From: Streptomyces sp. NRRL S-337 | GTDB taxonomy: Bacteria > Actinomycetota > Actinomycetes > Streptomycetales > Streptomycetaceae | Direction: 5' to 3' | Length of the DNA stretch: 64,000 bases | Assembly: GCF_000720175.1 (NCBI RefSeq) | Contig: NZ_JOIX01000004.1 | Coordinates: 143,409-207,408 of the forward strand | In this document: in pieces, positions 17,383 through 30,315 of the stretch | Numbering within the stretch: position 1 is the first letter of the stretch | Layout: every line of letters starts with the position of its first letter | The notes under the pieces: model-generated | The model's input: the letters and a program-made list of their open reading frames with translations, nothing else | Told to the model about the DNA's origin: nothing | Databases searched by the model: none | Translations under genes and position numbers: made by a program

Positions 17383-18108
17383 TCAGCGCCGGTGCCCCCT
17401 CGTCGAACGGCTGGCCCGCGCCGCCTTCGCCCGCTTCGCCGCGAAGCGCACGCCACCAGGACTCTCGCCCACCTCAACCCGCACCACCGTCGTCGGCGGA
17501 TCCACGATGCCCTCACCGACCTGCACCACCGAGGTGTCGACCACACCGAGCTTGCTCAGCGCGGCCCGGGCACCCTTGAGCTCCTCCTCCGCGGCATCGC
17601 CCTTGAGCGCCAGCATCGCGCCGTACGGACGCAGCAGCGGAACGCCCCACCCGGCCAGCCGGTCCAGCGGAGCCACCGCACGCGCGGTCACCACATGCAC
17701 CTGTGGAAGCTTGCCCATGACCTCTTCGGCCCGTCCCCGCACGACCGTCACATGGTCGAGACCGAGCAGCTCGACGACTTCCTGAAGGAAATTCGTCCGC
17801 CGCAGCAGCGGCTCCAGCAGCGTGATCTTCAGATCCGGCCGCACCAGAGCCAGCGGGATGCCGGGCAGCCCGGCCCCCGACCCCACATCACAGACCGTGA
17901 CGCCCTCGGGCACGACCTCCGAGAGCACCGCACAGTTCAGCAGATGCCGCTCCCACAGCCGCGGCACCTCGCGCGGGCCGATCAGCCCGCGCGTCACCCC
18001 TGCGTCGGCGAGCAGTTCGCCGTACCGCACGGCCTCCGGAAAGCGCTCACCGAATACCTCCTGTGCCGCCTTCGGCGCAGGAGGGAGCTCCGCTGCTGCC
18101 TCCGTCAC
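17383..18108 (-). CDS. rsmG: 16S rRNA (guanine-527-N7)-methyltransferase
   Basis: A 241-residue SAM-dependent methyltransferase, formerly GidB, that modifies G527 of 16S rRNA. The SAM-binding motif is [17 protein letters not shown], preceded by [10 protein letters not shown], both family-typical. The frame continues upstream to 18327, but GTG 18108 is chosen because AGGAAGGG precedes it and the family alignment begins there. The C-terminal tail is Arg/Ala-rich. In Streptomyces, loss of this gene gives low-level streptomycin resistance and antibiotic overproduction. Confidence 0.92.
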   Translation of the reverse strand: MTEAAAELPPAPKAAQEVFGERFPEAVRYGELLADAGVTRGLIGPREVPRLWERHLLNCAVLSEVVPEGVTVCDVGSGAGLPGIPLALVRPDLKITLLEPLLRRTNFLQEVVELLGLDHVTVVRGRAEEVMGKLPQVHVVTARAVAPLDRLAGWGVPLLRPYGAMLALKGDAAEEELKGARAALSKLGVVDTSVVQVGEGIVDPPTTVVRVEVGESPGGVRFAAKRAKAARASRSTRGHRR

Positions 18109-18189
18109 GGGAACCGCCCTTCCTCTGGACTGCTTTTCCTGCCGGGAACCCGGGTCACGCACCCGGAATAACACAGAACGCTGACAACT

Positions 18190-18221
18190 TTTGGCCCCGC
18201 CTGCGAGCAGACGGGGCCAAA
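18190..18221 (-). terminator. Terminator between jag and rsmG
   Basis: A 10-bp perfect stem (18190-18199 with 18212-18221) lies between the jag stop and the rsmG start. It ends with A-rich DNA on the plus strand and T-rich DNA on the minus strand. It separates the rpmH-to-jag operon from rsmG. Confidence 0.7.
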
Positions 18222-18244
18222 GAAAAAACGGATGCGCTGAGCGG

Positions 18245-18751
18245 TCAGGCCGGGAGGACAACCACTCGGCGCTGCGGCTCCTCGCCCTCGGACTCACTGC
18301 GCAGACCGGCCGCCGCCACCGCGTCATGCACGACCTTGCGCTCGAACGGCGTCATCGGGTCCAGCTTCACCGGCTCACCGGTACCGCGGGCCTCCTCGGC
18401 CGCCTTCGCACCGATCGCCGTGAGCTGCTCGCGCTTACGCGCCCGGAAGCCGGCGATGTCCAGCATCAGGCGGCTGCGGTCACCGGTCTCCCGGTGCACG
18501 GCCAGCCGGGTCAGTTCCTGCAGCGCCTCCAGCACCTCACCGTCGCGGCCCACCAGCTTCTGCAGGTCGCGGCTGGTCGAGTCGCTGATGATCGACACCG
18601 CGGCGCGGTCGGCCTCGACATCCATGTCGATGTCACCGTCGAGGTCGGCGATGTCCAGCAGACCCTCGAGGTAGTCGGCCGCGATCTCGCCTTCCTGCTC
18701 CAGGCGGGTCAGGGTGTCGGTGCCCTCGGCGGCAGGGGTCGTGTCCGTCAC
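18245..18751 (-). CDS. jag: Jag/KhpB RNA-binding protein (KH and R3H domains)
   Basis: A 168-residue protein. A KH-like domain runs about 35-85 ([24 protein letters not shown] carries the GRDG loop), followed by an R3H domain whose signature is [15 protein letters not shown] (about 130-145). Jag/KhpB binds single-stranded RNA and is classically encoded next to yidC. The start is GTG 18751, 14 bp after the yidC stop. The acidic N-terminus replaces the Jag-N domain found in Firmicutes. Confidence 0.9.
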   Translation of the reverse strand: MTDTTPAAEGTDTLTRLEQEGEIAADYLEGLLDIADLDGDIDMDVEADRAAVSIISDSTSRDLQKLVGRDGEVLEALQELTRLAVHRETGDRSRLMLDIAGFRARKREQLTAIGAKAAEEARGTGEPVKLDPMTPFERKVVHDAVAAAGLRSESEGEEPQRRVVVLPA

Positions 18752-18765
18752 GAAAGGACTCCTTC

Positions 18766-19917
18766 TTACTTCTTCGACGGGTGCTTGGGGCGCTGCTGGC
18801 CCTTGCGCTGGCCGGACTTCCCGGAGCGGGACCCGGACGAGCCGCTCTGCGCGGTGCCGTCCTGCGCGGCCTTCTTCTCCAGCGACTGCTTCTTCGCTCC
18901 GCCCTGGTCGGAGTCCGCCGAGCCGTCCGCCGAGCCGGCCCGCGTACGGTTCTGCGTCCGGGCCTGGGCACCGCCGACGGGCGCACCGCCGGTCTGCCGC
19001 TTGGCCTTCGTCTGGCGCTTGGGCTGCTGACGGTTCTGGCGCGCTTCCTCGACGGCCTTCTTCGCCGCGACCTCGGCCGGGCTCTCGACCAGCTTGCCCT
19101 GGGCCCGCAGCCGCTCCTGGCGCTCGGCGAACGCCTTGCTGCCCGGGGTCGGGTTACGACGGATGACGAACATCTGCTGGCCCATGGTCCACACGTTGGT
19201 GGTCAGCCAGTAGACGAGGACACCGACGGGGAAGTTGATGCCGAAGACGGCGAACATGACCGGGAAGACGTACATCAGCATTTTCTGCTGCTGCATGAAC
19301 GGCGTCTTCACCGTGAGGTCGACGTTCTTGGTCATCAGCTGGCGCTGCGTGTAGAACTGCGACGCCGACATCAGGACGATCATGATGATCGTGACCACGC
19401 GGACGTTGGTGACCGAGGCGCCGAGGCTCTCGATCTTCGCCGCGCTGTCCATGAACTTCGCCGCCAGCGGGGCACCGAAGATGTGTGCCTTCTGCGCGCT
19501 CTGCAACAGCGTCTGGTCGATGAAACCGACCGTCTTGCCGTTCGCGATGTGGCTGAGGACCTGGTACAGCGAGATGAAGAACGGCGACTGGGCCAGAATC
19601 GGGAGACAGCTCGAGAGCGGGTTGGTGCCCGTCTCCTTGTAGAGCTTCATCATCTCTTCGGACTGGCGCTGCTTGTCGCTCTTGTAGCGCTCCTGGATCG
19701 CCTTCATCTTCGGCTGGAGCGCCTGCATGTTCCGCGTCGACTTGATCTGCTTCACGAAGAGCGGGATCAGGCAGATACGGATCAGCACCACCAGCGAGAC
19801 GATGGACAGACCCCACGCCGCGCCACTGTTCGGATCAAAGATCAGGCTGTAGAACGAGTGGAACTGGACGATGATCCAGGAAACGGCGTAATAGAGAGGA
19901 TTCAGGATCGTGTCCAC
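18766..19917 (-). CDS. yidC: Membrane protein insertase YidC
   Basis: A 383-residue insertase that places membrane proteins into the bilayer alone or with Sec. The five-helix core includes [20 protein letters not shown] with the conserved groove arginine, then [20 protein letters not shown] and [20 protein letters not shown]. It is the short Gram-positive type without a large periplasmic domain. The Lys/Arg-rich C-terminal 110 residues ([12 protein letters not shown], ending KHPSKK) probably contact the ribosome. It starts at ATG 19917, 3 bp after yidD. Confidence 0.94.
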   Translation of the reverse strand: MDTILNPLYYAVSWIIVQFHSFYSLIFDPNSGAAWGLSIVSLVVLIRICLIPLFVKQIKSTRNMQALQPKMKAIQERYKSDKQRQSEEMMKLYKETGTNPLSSCLPILAQSPFFISLYQVLSHIANGKTVGFIDQTLLQSAQKAHIFGAPLAAKFMDSAAKIESLGASVTNVRVVTIIMIVLMSASQFYTQRQLMTKNVDLTVKTPFMQQQKMLMYVFPVMFAVFGINFPVGVLVYWLTTNVWTMGQQMFVIRRNPTPGSKAFAERQERLRAQGKLVESPAEVAAKKAVEEARQNRQQPKRQTKAKRQTGGAPVGGAQARTQNRTRAGSADGSADSDQGGAKKQSLEKKAAQDGTAQSGSSGSRSGKSGQRKGQQRPKHPSKK

Positions 19918-19920
19918 GAA

Positions 19921-20238
19921 TCAGGCTCCTTGGGCGTTGGGCTGAGTCTCGGGCTGGGCGGCGGGTTCATGGACGGCAGTCCCGCCCAGACGGCTCCTCA
20001 GCCGCTGATGCCAGACCGGACGCTTCCGGGGAGGGACGTGGTCGACGCCACCGAGCGACCACGGGTTGCAGCGCAGAATGCGCCAAGCTGTCAGCGCAGT
20101 CCCTTTCACCGCGCCGTGCCGGTCGATGGCCGTGTAGCCATAGTGCGAGCACGACGGGTAGTACTTGCAGACCGGCCCCAGCAGGGGGCTGATGGTCCAC
20201 TGGTAGATCTTGATCAAAAGCAGCAGCGGGTACTTCAC
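19921..20238 (-). CDS. yidD: Membrane protein insertion efficiency factor YidD
   Basis: A 105-residue small membrane-associated protein with the invariant cysteines in [14 protein letters not shown] and [12 protein letters not shown], both diagnostic. YidD assists YidC-dependent insertion. Its GTG start overlaps the rnpA stop by 4 bp, and yidC begins 3 bp later, so the group is translationally coupled. Confidence 0.93.
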   Translation of the reverse strand: MKYPLLLLIKIYQWTISPLLGPVCKYYPSCSHYGYTAIDRHGAVKGTALTAWRILRCNPWSLGGVDHVPPRKRPVWHQRLRSRLGGTAVHEPAAQPETQPNAQGA

Positions 20239-20693
20239 TGTGCGCTCCCTCCCGGGCCCCGGCCGGGGTTCCGGGGGTCCGCGGTGCGACCACTGTCGGT
20301 CGCGGCCCCCGTGGGGTTGGAGCCTCTCGGCGCCCGTCCCAGCAGCCGCTCCAGGGCGGCGTCCAGGTCGCGGGCCAGTTCGTCGTGGTCCGCGGTGCCC
20401 GCGCCGGGCAGGGCCCGTACGACAACCAGGCTACCGGCGGGAAGCCGGTCCAGCCGTTCACGCAGGAGATGGCGAAGCCGCCGCTTGACCTTGTTGCGGA
20501 CGACCGCGTTGCCAACGGCCTTGCTCACGACGAAACCCGCACGCGTCGGGGGAACACATTCCCCCGACGCGTGCGGGTCCGTTGAACCGCTACGACAATG
20601 CACGACAAGGAGCGGGCGCCCGGCCCTGCGTCCCCGGCGTACCGCGGCCGCGAAGTCCTCGCGCCGCCTCAGCCGATTTTCGGTAGGCAGCAC
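20235..20693 (-). CDS. rnpA: Ribonuclease P protein component
   Basis: A 152-residue basic protein subunit of RNase P, which removes 5' leaders from tRNA precursors. The RNR motif region reads [20 protein letters not shown], and the start [20 protein letters not shown] is family-typical. The C-terminal 30 residues are a Gly/Pro-rich extension. GTG start at 20693; rpmH lies 23 bp upstream, the usual rpmH-rnpA arrangement. Confidence 0.93.
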   Translation of the reverse strand: MLPTENRLRRREDFAAAVRRGRRAGRPLLVVHCRSGSTDPHASGECVPPTRAGFVVSKAVGNAVVRNKVKRRLRHLLRERLDRLPAGSLVVVRALPGAGTADHDELARDLDAALERLLGRAPRGSNPTGAATDSGRTADPRNPGRGPGGSAQ

Positions 20694-20716
20694 GTCATGG
20701 ACCTAGGTCGGGCTGC

Positions 20717-20854
20717 TCAGGCAGACAGGCGGGCGCGACCCTTGCTGCGGCGCGACGCGAGGATCGCGCGGCCGGCACGCGTCCGCATGCGCAGACGGAA
20801 GCCGTGGGTCTTCGCGCGGCGGCGGTTGTTCGGCTGGAAGGTGCGCTTGCTCAC
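20717..20854 (-). CDS. rpmH: 50S ribosomal protein L34
   Basis: A 45-codon gene from GTG 20854 to TGA 20717. The product starts [19 protein letters not shown], the L34 signature, and ends KGRARLSA. It is a highly basic protein of the large subunit. It is the first gene of the minus-strand rpmH-rnpA-yidD-yidC-jag operon and is divergent from dnaA. Confidence 0.96.
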   Translation of the reverse strand: MSKRTFQPNNRRRAKTHGFRLRMRTRAGRAILASRRSKGRARLSA

Positions 20855-21229
20855 TCGGGGGCTCCAGGAATGCTTGTTGTCTCAAGAGAGACAGATGTGG
20901 GGCGTCGCTGGCTGTCACCGTGCGCCCACGAGTAGCTCGCAACGCCTAAGTGCACCGCTACACGATCACCAGAGCGCGATCTTTGCCCATCGGAGGCAGG
21001 CGGCAGCAGCCATCGACAACTCGACCTGGTCACGGTACGCGCGGCTACGCCATCCGGTCAAACCGGCTCCATGTGAGCCCGCGCGGTCCGTCGTCAGGAC
21101 ACACTATGCACAGCCTGTGGACAACAACTTGAATCCCCAGGCCCGCCCTGACTACCGTGGCTGAACTCCGATTCCTTCCCGCCCGTCCTGAGAATCACAC
21201 ATTCGTGGGACTGTGAGAGAGCGTGCCCT
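20855..21229. promoter_or_regulatory. rpmH-dnaA divergent region with DnaA boxes
   Basis: This 375-bp gap carries the rpmH promoter on the left and the dnaA promoter on the right. An exact DnaA box (TGTGGACAA) at 21116-21124 and a weaker facing one (CTATGCACA) at 21104-21112 lie about 105 bp before dnaA, consistent with autoregulation known for Streptomyces dnaA. No gene was found in the gap. Confidence 0.75.
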
Positions 21230-23125
21230 GTGGCTGATGTACCTGCCGATCTTGCCGCAGTGTGGCCGCGCGTGCTCGATCATCTCCTCCGTGCGGAGGC
21301 CGACGGCCTCAAGCCGAAGGACCAGGACTGGCTCAAGCGGACCCAGCCGCTGGCGCTGGTGGCCGACACCGCGCTGCTCGCCGTGCCCAACGAATTCGCC
21401 AAGGGCGTGCTCGAAGGCCGGCTGGCGCCGCTGATCGGTGAGGCCCTCAGTCATGAGTGCGGCCGGCCGATCCGGATCGCGATCACCGTCGACGACTCCT
21501 CCGACGAGCCGCCGGCGCCCTCCGCGCCCGTACAGCACCAGTCGCCCCAGCAGCAGCCGCACCACCAGCAGCACCCGGCGCCGCAGCAGCACGAGGCGTA
21601 CGACTACGAGCCCCGGCACGACAGCCGCCAGGGGTATGGGCACCAGGGCGACGACCTGCCCGGTGTCCGCCCCGCCTACCCGGACTACCAGCAGCAGCGG
21701 CACGAACCCGGCGCCTGGCCCCAGCACCTTGCCCCCGGCGGCCCCGGCCCGCGCGAGGACTACGGCTGGCAGCAGCAGCACCTCGGCGGCTTCCCCGAGC
21801 GCGAGACGTCCGCGGAGCAGTGGCGCGAGCCGTACCCCTCGGCGCCCCACGTACCGCAGCACCAGCAGGCGCAGCCCGACTACCGCGGCCAGGACCGCGG
21901 TCTCCCCCCTCAGCACTCCGACGGTGCGCGCTCCCCGTACGACGCGCAGCGCCGCGATCTTCCCGAGCACCAGCCCGGTGGCCACAACGGCCACAACGGC
22001 CGCTCCGGCCCCGGTGCCGCGCTGCCGGCGCCCAGCGGCGCCCCCGGCCCGCTCGCCGCGCAGCCCGCGCCGGCCACCGGTCCGGGTGAGCCGACCGCCC
22101 GGCTGAACCCGAAGTACCTCTTCGACACCTTCGTCATCGGTGCCTCCAACCGCTTCGCGCACGCCGCCGCGGTCGCCGTCGCCGAGGCCCCGGCCAAGGC
22201 GTACAACCCGCTGTTCATCTACGGGGAGTCGGGTCTGGGAAAGACCCACCTGCTGCACGCGATCGGGCACTACGCGCGCAGCCTCTACCCCGGCACCCGC
22301 GTGCGGTACGTGAGCTCGGAGGAGTTCACCAACGAGTTCATCAACTCCATCCGCGACGGCAAGGCGGACGCGTTCCGCAAGCGCTACCGCGACATGGACA
22401 TCCTGTTGGTCGACGACATCCAGTTCCTGGCGAGCAAGGAGTCGACGCAGGAGGAGTTCTTCCACACCTTCAACACGCTGCACAACGCCAACAAGCAGAT
22501 CGTGCTCTCCAGTGACCGGCCGCCCAAGCAGCTGGTCACCCTGGAGGACCGGCTGCGCAACCGCTTCGAGTGGGGCCTGATCACCGACGTCCAACCGCCC
22601 GAGCTGGAAACCCGGATCGCGATCCTCCGTAAGAAGGCGGTGCAGGAGCAGCTGAACGCCCCGCCGGAGGTGCTGGAGTTCATCGCGTCCCGGATCTCGC
22701 GCAACATCCGCGAGCTGGAGGGCGCCCTGATCCGGGTCACCGCGTTCGCCTCGCTCAACCGGCAGCCGGTGGACCTGGGGCTCACCGAGATCGTGTTGAA
22801 GGACCTGATCCCCGGCGGTGAGGACGCCGCTCCGGAGATCACCGCCACCGCGATCATGGCCTCGACCGCCGACTACTTCGGCCTGACCATCGACGATCTC
22901 TGCGGCTCGTCCCGCAGCCGGGTGCTGGTCACCGCCCGCCAGATCGCCATGTATCTGTGCCGCGAGCTGACGGACCTGTCGCTGCCGAAGATCGGCGCGC
23001 AGTTCGGCGGCCGGGACCACACGACCGTGATGCACGCCGACCGCAAGATCCGCGCGCTGATGGCCGAGCGGCGGTCGATCTACAACCAGGTCACCGAGCT
23101 GACCAACCGCATCAAGAACGGCTGA
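21230..23125 (+). CDS. dnaA: Chromosomal replication initiator DnaA
   Basis: A 631-residue initiator. Domain I is about 1-90; domain II (about 90-285) is unusually long and rich in Gln, His, Pro and Gly, as in Streptomyces; domain III is the AAA+ ATPase ([20 protein letters not shown]alker [12 protein letters not shown]alker B); domain IV ends with [16 protein letters not shown], the DNA-binding signature. The GTG at 21230 is preceded by GAGAGAG. It binds the 9-bp boxes of oriC, its own promoter and other sites in this window. Confidence 0.97.
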   Translation: MADVPADLAAVWPRVLDHLLRAEADGLKPKDQDWLKRTQPLALVADTALLAVPNEFAKGVLEGRLAPLIGEALSHECGRPIRIAITVDDSSDEPPAPSAPVQHQSPQQQPHHQQHPAPQQHEAYDYEPRHDSRQGYGHQGDDLPGVRPAYPDYQQQRHEPGAWPQHLAPGGPGPREDYGWQQQHLGGFPERETSAEQWREPYPSAPHVPQHQQAQPDYRGQDRGLPPQHSDGARSPYDAQRRDLPEHQPGGHNGHNGRSGPGAALPAPSGAPGPLAAQPAPATGPGEPTARLNPKYLFDTFVIGASNRFAHAAAVAVAEAPAKAYNPLFIYGESGLGKTHLLHAIGHYARSLYPGTRVRYVSSEEFTNEFINSIRDGKADAFRKRYRDMDILLVDDIQFLASKESTQEEFFHTFNTLHNANKQIVLSSDRPPKQLVTLEDRLRNRFEWGLITDVQPPELETRIAILRKKAVQEQLNAPPEVLEFIASRISRNIRELEGALIRVTAFASLNRQPVDLGLTEIVLKDLIPGGEDAAPEITATAIMASTADYFGLTIDDLCGSSRSRVLVTARQIAMYLCRELTDLSLPKIGAQFGGRDHTTVMHADRKIRALMAERRSIYNQVTELTNRIKNG

Positions 23126-24034
23126 GACCGCGTCCGACGCGCCGCCTCGGACCGACCGCGCCCAGGGCGCCCGGGACCCGCTCCTGGGCGCCCTTCGCCG
23201 TTTCGGGGCCGCCCGGCGCGGTGAACGACGCGGTGTACGACGCACCGCGCCGCCGTCCCTGGGCTGTGGAGCGCCGCCGGCCGTGTTCGATTCCGTGCCT
23301 GGTCACGGCCTCTCTCCACAGATTGGGCAAGAATCTTCCGTCCACACCCTGGGGAGAGGAAAGTTATCCCTGTGGGATCCACAGGCGGGCTCTCCGAAGG
23401 GAGATCGTAGGAGGTCAGCCGGGTGTGGATTTGTGGCCAACCTCTCTCCACAGGCTGTGGACAGAGATTTCGTCCACAGGGGAGTGGATCACTTGTCCAC
23501 CGCCCGCCCACAGCAAAAGCGCCGTTGTCCCCAGCGATCACCGGCTTCTCCACACCGCTGTCCACTGTTCGGCAACGCAACACCCCCTCTCACCGGGCTG
23601 AGTGAAAGCCGTCACACCAAGGTGATGGGTTGGGCTGTGGGGAACGTGGGTAAAGCTGGGGATGGCACTGGGGAGAACTGCCCGTCCCCTGTGCATCGGG
23701 TGTGCAGAACTTTCCGCGGTCCACAGCGCAGGCGGTTTATCCACGGGCCCCGCCCACAGCCGCGGTGGACAAAAAACCGAAGCTGACCTGCGCAGACGCA
23801 GTTGTCCACGGTTTCCACAGGGCCTACTACTACGACCACGGATATCTACCGGGGAACTCGTTCGGAAACGGGGCCTGTGCACAACTCGGCGGCCCGGCGT
23901 CCGGCGTCGCCCGAGTCGACTTGACCCCGAGCCGCACCGACTGTCGGTGGCGTGCGTCAGACTGGTCTCCGGCAACTGAGCCGACGACGAAGGCCAGCAG
24001 GGCGTAAGCCAGCAACAGCAGGAGGCGGTTTCCG
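23126..24034. other. oriC: Chromosomal replication origin oriC
   Basis: The 909 bp between dnaA and dnaN hold about 22 candidate DnaA boxes in both orientations. A left group spans 23265-23566 (for example 23312-23320, 23338-23346, 23456-23464, 23470-23478, 23493-23501, 23546-23554) and a right group 23636-23884 (for example 23717-23725, 23737-23745, 23764-23772, 23802-23810, 23876-23884). The best matches are 8/9; none is an exact TTGTCCACA or TTATCCACA. Spurious frames cross it, but none resembles a protein. The layout matches the described Streptomyces oriC. Confidence 0.95.
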
Positions 24035-25165
24035 GTGAAGATCCGGGTGGAGCGCGATGTACTCGCGGAGGCAGTGGCCTGGGCGGCCAAGAGCCTCCCG
24101 GCCCGTCCGCCGGTGCCCGTCCTCGCGGGCCTGCTGCTGAAGGCCGAGGACGGCGCACTGAGCCTCTCCGGCTTCGACTACGAAGTCTCCGCACGCGTCT
24201 CGGTGGAGGCCGAGGTCGAGGAGGAGGGCACGGTCCTCGTCTCCGGCCGGCTGCTCGCCGACATCTGCCGCGCCCTCCCCAACCGCCCGGTGGAGATTTC
24301 CACCGACGGTGTACGGGTGATCGTGGTCTGCGGCTCCTCGCGGTTCACCCTCCACACCCTTCCTGTGGAGGAGTACCCGTCCCTGCCGGCGATGCCCACC
24401 GCCACCGGCACGGTCCCCGCCGAGGTCTTCGCCGCGGCCGCCGCCCAGGTGGCCATCGCCGCCGGCCGTGACGACACCCTCCCGGTGCTCACCGGCGTCC
24501 GCATCGAGATCGAGGGCGACACGGTCACCCTGGCCTCCACCGACCGCTACCGCTTCGCGGTCCGCGAGTTCCTGTGGAAGCCGGAGAGCCCGGACGCCTC
24601 CGCGGTCGCGCTGGTCCCGGCCAAGACGCTGCTGGACACCGCCAAGTCGCTGAGCAGCGGCGACACGGTCACGCTCGCGCTGTCCGGCTCCGGCCAGGGC
24701 GAGGGCCTGATCGGCTTCGAGGGCGCCGGGCGGCGGACGACGACCCGTCTGCTGGAAGGCGACCTGCCCAAGTACCGCACGCTCTTCCCGACCGAGTTCA
24801 ATTCGGTCGCGGTGATCGAGACCGCTCCGTTCGTCGAGGCCGTCAAGCGCGTGGCGCTGGTGGCCGAGCGCAACACCCCGGTCCGGCTGAGCTTCGAGCA
24901 GGGCGTGCTGATCCTGGAGGCGGGCTCCAGCGACGATGCACAGGCTGTGGAGAGGGTCGACGCCGATCTGGACGGCGACGACATCTCGATCGCGTTCAAC
25001 CCGGGCTTCCTGCTGGAGGGCCTGTCCGCGATCGACTCCCCCGTGGCGCAGCTGTCGTTCACGACGTCCACCAAGCCGGCGCTGCTGAGCGGTCGCCCCG
25101 CCAAGGACGCCGAGGCGGACGAGGCCTACAAGTACCTGATCATGCCGGTGCGGCTGTCGGGCTGA
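24035..25165 (+). CDS. dnaN: DNA polymerase III sliding clamp (beta subunit)
   Basis: A 376-residue clamp with the three-domain beta fold, starting MKIRVERDVLAEAVAWAAKS and ending YKYLIMPVRLSG, the conserved C-terminus that contributes to the hydrophobic client-binding pocket. It encircles DNA and tethers polymerases. GTG 24035 follows AGGAGG at a good distance. It is the first gene to the right of oriC. Confidence 0.97.
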   Translation: MKIRVERDVLAEAVAWAAKSLPARPPVPVLAGLLLKAEDGALSLSGFDYEVSARVSVEAEVEEEGTVLVSGRLLADICRALPNRPVEISTDGVRVIVVCGSSRFTLHTLPVEEYPSLPAMPTATGTVPAEVFAAAAAQVAIAAGRDDTLPVLTGVRIEIEGDTVTLASTDRYRFAVREFLWKPESPDASAVALVPAKTLLDTAKSLSSGDTVTLALSGSGQGEGLIGFEGAGRRTTTRLLEGDLPKYRTLFPTEFNSVAVIETAPFVEAVKRVALVAERNTPVRLSFEQGVLILEAGSSDDAQAVERVDADLDGDDISIAFNPGFLLEGLSAIDSPVAQLSFTTSTKPALLSGRPAKDAEADEAYKYLIMPVRLSG

Positions 25166-25314
25166 CGGCCGGCAGCGCGCCCGTGGCGGGGGCCCTTGCG
25201 GCGACCGGCTGAAGGGCCCTGATGAGCGGCTGAGTCCACAGGTGTGCACGGACCTGCGGGCGTAGGCTCGGACCCGGGTACTACAGCAACGACTACGTGC
25301 AAAGAGGGTCTCTG

Positions 25315-26193
25315 ATGGAGCTCGGTCTCGTCGGTCTCGGCAAGATGGGCGGCAACATGCGCGAGCGCATCCGCCGCGCCGGCCACACCGTCGTCGGATA
25401 CGACCGCAACCCGGACCTGGCGGATGTGAACAGCCTCCAGGAGCTTGTGGACAAGCTGAAGGGTCCGCGGGTGGTCTGGGTCATGGTGCCGGCCGGCGCC
25501 GCCACCCAGTCCACGATCGACGAGCTGGCCGAGCTGCTCTCGCCCGGCGACATCGTCGTGGACGGCGGCAACTCCCGCTGGACCGACGACGAGAAGCACG
25601 CCGAGGAGCTGAAGGCCAAGGGCATCGGCTTCGTCGACTGCGGCGTCTCGGGCGGCGTCTGGGGCCTGGAGAACGGCTACGCGCTGATGTACGGCGGCGA
25701 GAAGGACGACGTCGCCAAGGTGCAGCCGATCTTCGACGCCCTCAAGCCGGAGGGCGAGTTCGGCTCGGTGCACGCCGGCAAGGTCGGCGCCGGCCACTTC
25801 GCGAAGATGGTCCACAACGGCATCGAGTACGCGATGATGCAGGCCTTCGCCGAGGGCTGGGAGCTGCTGGAGAAGGTCGACTCCGTCACGGACGTGCGCG
25901 AGGTCTTCCGCTCCTGGCAGGAGGGCACGGTCATCCGCTCCTGGTTGCTCGACCTGGCCGTCAACGCCCTCGACGACGATGAGCACCTGGACAAGCTGCG
26001 CGGTTATGCACAGGACTCCGGCGAGGGCCGCTGGACTGTGGAAGCCGCCATCGACAACGCCGTGCCGCTGCCCGCGATCACGGCCTCGCTCTTCGCCCGC
26101 TTCGCGTCCCGCCAGGACGACTCCCCGCAGATGAAGATGATCGCCGCGCTGCGCAACCAGTTCGGTGGCCACGCGGTCGAGAACAAGAAGTAA
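25315..26193 (+). CDS. gnd: 6-phosphogluconate dehydrogenase, short (YqeC/GntZ-like) type
   Basis: A 292-residue NAD(P)-dependent dehydrogenase that oxidatively decarboxylates 6-phosphogluconate to ribulose 5-phosphate. The Rossmann motif [12 protein letters not shown] starts at residue 4, and the catalytic segment [17 protein letters not shown] holds the lysine. It is much shorter than the 470-residue enteric enzyme. ATG 25315 is preferred over an upstream GTG at 25297 because AGAGGG precedes it. Two consensus DnaA boxes lie within the gene. Confidence 0.88.
   Translation: MELGLVGLGKMGGNMRERIRRAGHTVVGYDRNPDLADVNSLQELVDKLKGPRVVWVMVPAGAATQSTIDELAELLSPGDIVVDGGNSRWTDDEKHAEELKAKGIGFVDCGVSGGVWGLENGYALMYGGEKDDVAKVQPIFDALKPEGEFGSVHAGKVGAGHFAKMVHNGIEYAMMQAFAEGWELLEKVDSVTDVREVFRSWQEGTVIRSWLLDLAVNALDDDEHLDKLRGYAQDSGEGRWTVEAAIDNAVPLPAITASLFARFASRQDDSPQMKMIAALRNQFGGHAVENKK
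25446..26012. other. Two consensus DnaA boxes inside gnd
   Basis: TGTGGACAA at 25446-25454 (exact Streptomyces consensus) and TTATGCACA at 26004-26012 (exact match to the general TTATNCACA consensus). They are 550 bp apart and both in coding sequence, 1.6-2.1 kb from the right edge of oriC. Confidence 0.6.
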
Positions 26194-26245
26194 CCACCAG
26201 CAGTACTGGCACCACCACGCAGCCGGGGGAGGTCGGCGCACCGCC

Positions 26246-27382
26246 ATGCACGTGACGCATCTGTCGCTCGCCGACTTCCGCTCGTACGCCCGGGCCGAGG
26301 TCCCGCTCGATCCGGGCGTCACGGCGTTCGTGGGCCCCAACGGGCAGGGCAAGACCAACCTCGTCGAGGCGATCGGCTATCTGGCCACCCTCGGCAGCCA
26401 CCGGGTCTCCTCGGACGCGCCGCTGGTGCGGATGGGCGCCGAGCGGGCGGTCGTCCGGGCCGCCGTCACCCAGGGCGAGCGGCAGCAGCTGATCGAGCTG
26501 GAGCTGAATCCCGGCAAGGCCAATCGCGCCCGTATCAACAGGTCCTCGCAGGTCAAACCGCGTGATGTGCTGGGCATCGTGCGGACGGTGCTGTTCGCGC
26601 CGGAGGACCTGGCGCTGGTCAAGGGCGACCCCGGCGAGCGCCGGCGGTTCCTGGACGAGCTGATCACCGCGCGCTCGCCCCGGATGGCCGGGGTCCGCGC
26701 CGACTACGACCGCGTCCTCAAGCAGCGCAACACCCTGCTCAAGACCGCGGCGCTGGCCCGGCGTCACGGTGGCCGCCAGATGGACCTGTCGACGCTGGAC
26801 GTCTGGGACCAGCATCTGGCCCGGGCCGGCGCCGAACTGCTGGCGCAGCGTCTCGACCTGATCGCCGCGCTGCAGCCGCTCGCCGACAAGGCGTACGAGC
26901 AACTCGCCCCGGGCGGCGGCCCGTTGGCGCTGGAGTACCGCCCCTCGGCGGGCGAGGCGATGGCCGGCGCGACGTCCCGCGAGGAGCTGTACGGCGTGCT
27001 GCTGGCCGCGCTCGGTGAGGCCCGCAAGCAGGAGATCGAGCGCGGGGTGACGCTGGTCGGCCCGCACCGCGACGACCTGGTGCTGAAGCTCGGCCAGCTG
27101 CCGGCCAAGGGCTACGCCAGCCACGGCGAGTCCTGGTCGTACGCGCTGGCGCTGCGGCTGGCCTCGTACGACCTGCTGCGCGCCGAGGGCAACGAACCGG
27201 TGCTGGTCCTGGACGACGTCTTCGCCGAGCTGGACGCCCGGCGCCGGGAGCGGCTGGCGGAACTGGTGGCCCCGGGCGAGCAGGTGCTGGTGACCGCGGC
27301 GGTCGACGACGACGTGCCCGGGGTGCTGGCCGGGGCGCGCTACGCGGTCTTCGACGGCGCGGTCGAGAAGGTGACCCCGTGA
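26246..27382 (+). CDS. recF: DNA replication/repair protein RecF
   Basis: A 378-residue SMC-like ATPase that loads RecA at gaps. Walker A is [14 protein letters not shown] near 31-44, the start [15 protein letters not shown] is family-typical, and Walker B reads [13 protein letters not shown] near the end. ATG 26246 is chosen over the upstream open frame because it begins the family alignment and has GGGGGAGG upstream. It overlaps the next gene by 4 bp. Confidence 0.95.
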   Translation: MHVTHLSLADFRSYARAEVPLDPGVTAFVGPNGQGKTNLVEAIGYLATLGSHRVSSDAPLVRMGAERAVVRAAVTQGERQQLIELELNPGKANRARINRSSQVKPRDVLGIVRTVLFAPEDLALVKGDPGERRRFLDELITARSPRMAGVRADYDRVLKQRNTLLKTAALARRHGGRQMDLSTLDVWDQHLARAGAELLAQRLDLIAALQPLADKAYEQLAPGGGPLALEYRPSAGEAMAGATSREELYGVLLAALGEARKQEIERGVTLVGPHRDDLVLKLGQLPAKGYASHGESWSYALALRLASYDLLRAEGNEPVLVLDDVFAELDARRRERLAELVAPGEQVLVTAAVDDDVPGVLAGARYAVFDGAVEKVTP

Positions 27383-27912
27383 GCGAGCAGCAGTCCGACC
27401 GGCCCGAGCCCCCGGCGCTGTCCGGCGTGGACCTGGCCCGGCAGGCGCTGGTGGCCGCGAAGGAGCAGGCGCGGGCGCGGGGCGCGGCCGCGCAGCAGAA
27501 GAAGCAGGCCCGGCGCGGGGGCCTGCGCTCCGGCGCGCGGGCGGACGGCCGCGATCCGCTGCCGCTGGGCGCGGCGATCAACCGGCTGATCACGGAGCGC
27601 GGCTGGGAGACCCCGGCGGCGGTCGGCGGGGTGATGGGCCGCTGGCCGCAGCTGGTCGGCCCCGAGGTGGCGCAGCACTGCGAGCCGCAGCGCTACGACG
27701 AGGACGCCCGGGTGCTGACCGTGGCGTGCGATTCCACGGCGTGGGCGACCCAGCTGCGCCTGCTGGCCCCGCAGCTGGTGGCCCGGCTCAACGAGGACCT
27801 GGGCCACGGCACGGTCAAGATGCTCAAGGTGCTGGGTCCGGGCGGCCCCGCCCGCCGGTACGGAGCGCTGCGCGCCCCCGGCAGCAAGGGCCCCGGCGAC
27901 ACCTACGGATAG
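27379..27912 (+). CDS. dciA: DciA-family helicase-loading protein (DUF721)
   Basis: A 177-residue DUF721 protein. The N-terminal 60 residues are Ala/Arg/Gln-rich and disordered. The core, [19 protein letters not shown] followed by [20 protein letters not shown], is the DciA domain that loads DnaB in bacteria without DnaC. It lies between recF and gyrB as in mycobacteria (Rv0004). Its GTG start overlaps the recF stop by 4 bp, so the two are coupled. Confidence 0.88.
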   Translation: MSEQQSDRPEPPALSGVDLARQALVAAKEQARARGAAAQQKKQARRGGLRSGARADGRDPLPLGAAINRLITERGWETPAAVGGVMGRWPQLVGPEVAQHCEPQRYDEDARVLTVACDSTAWATQLRLLAPQLVARLNEDLGHGTVKMLKVLGPGGPARRYGALRAPGSKGPGDTYG

Positions 27913-30265
<2,353 letters not shown>

Positions 30266-30315
30266 GCCCTGTCGGCCCGATCAACAGCCGCAGCTCGAAA
30301 GGACTTTGAACCACC

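Noticed and set aside
23283..23786. A 167-codon frame within oriC
   Set aside because: It is made of DnaA-box words (PQ, VHR) and has no homology-like feature; the stretch is the origin.
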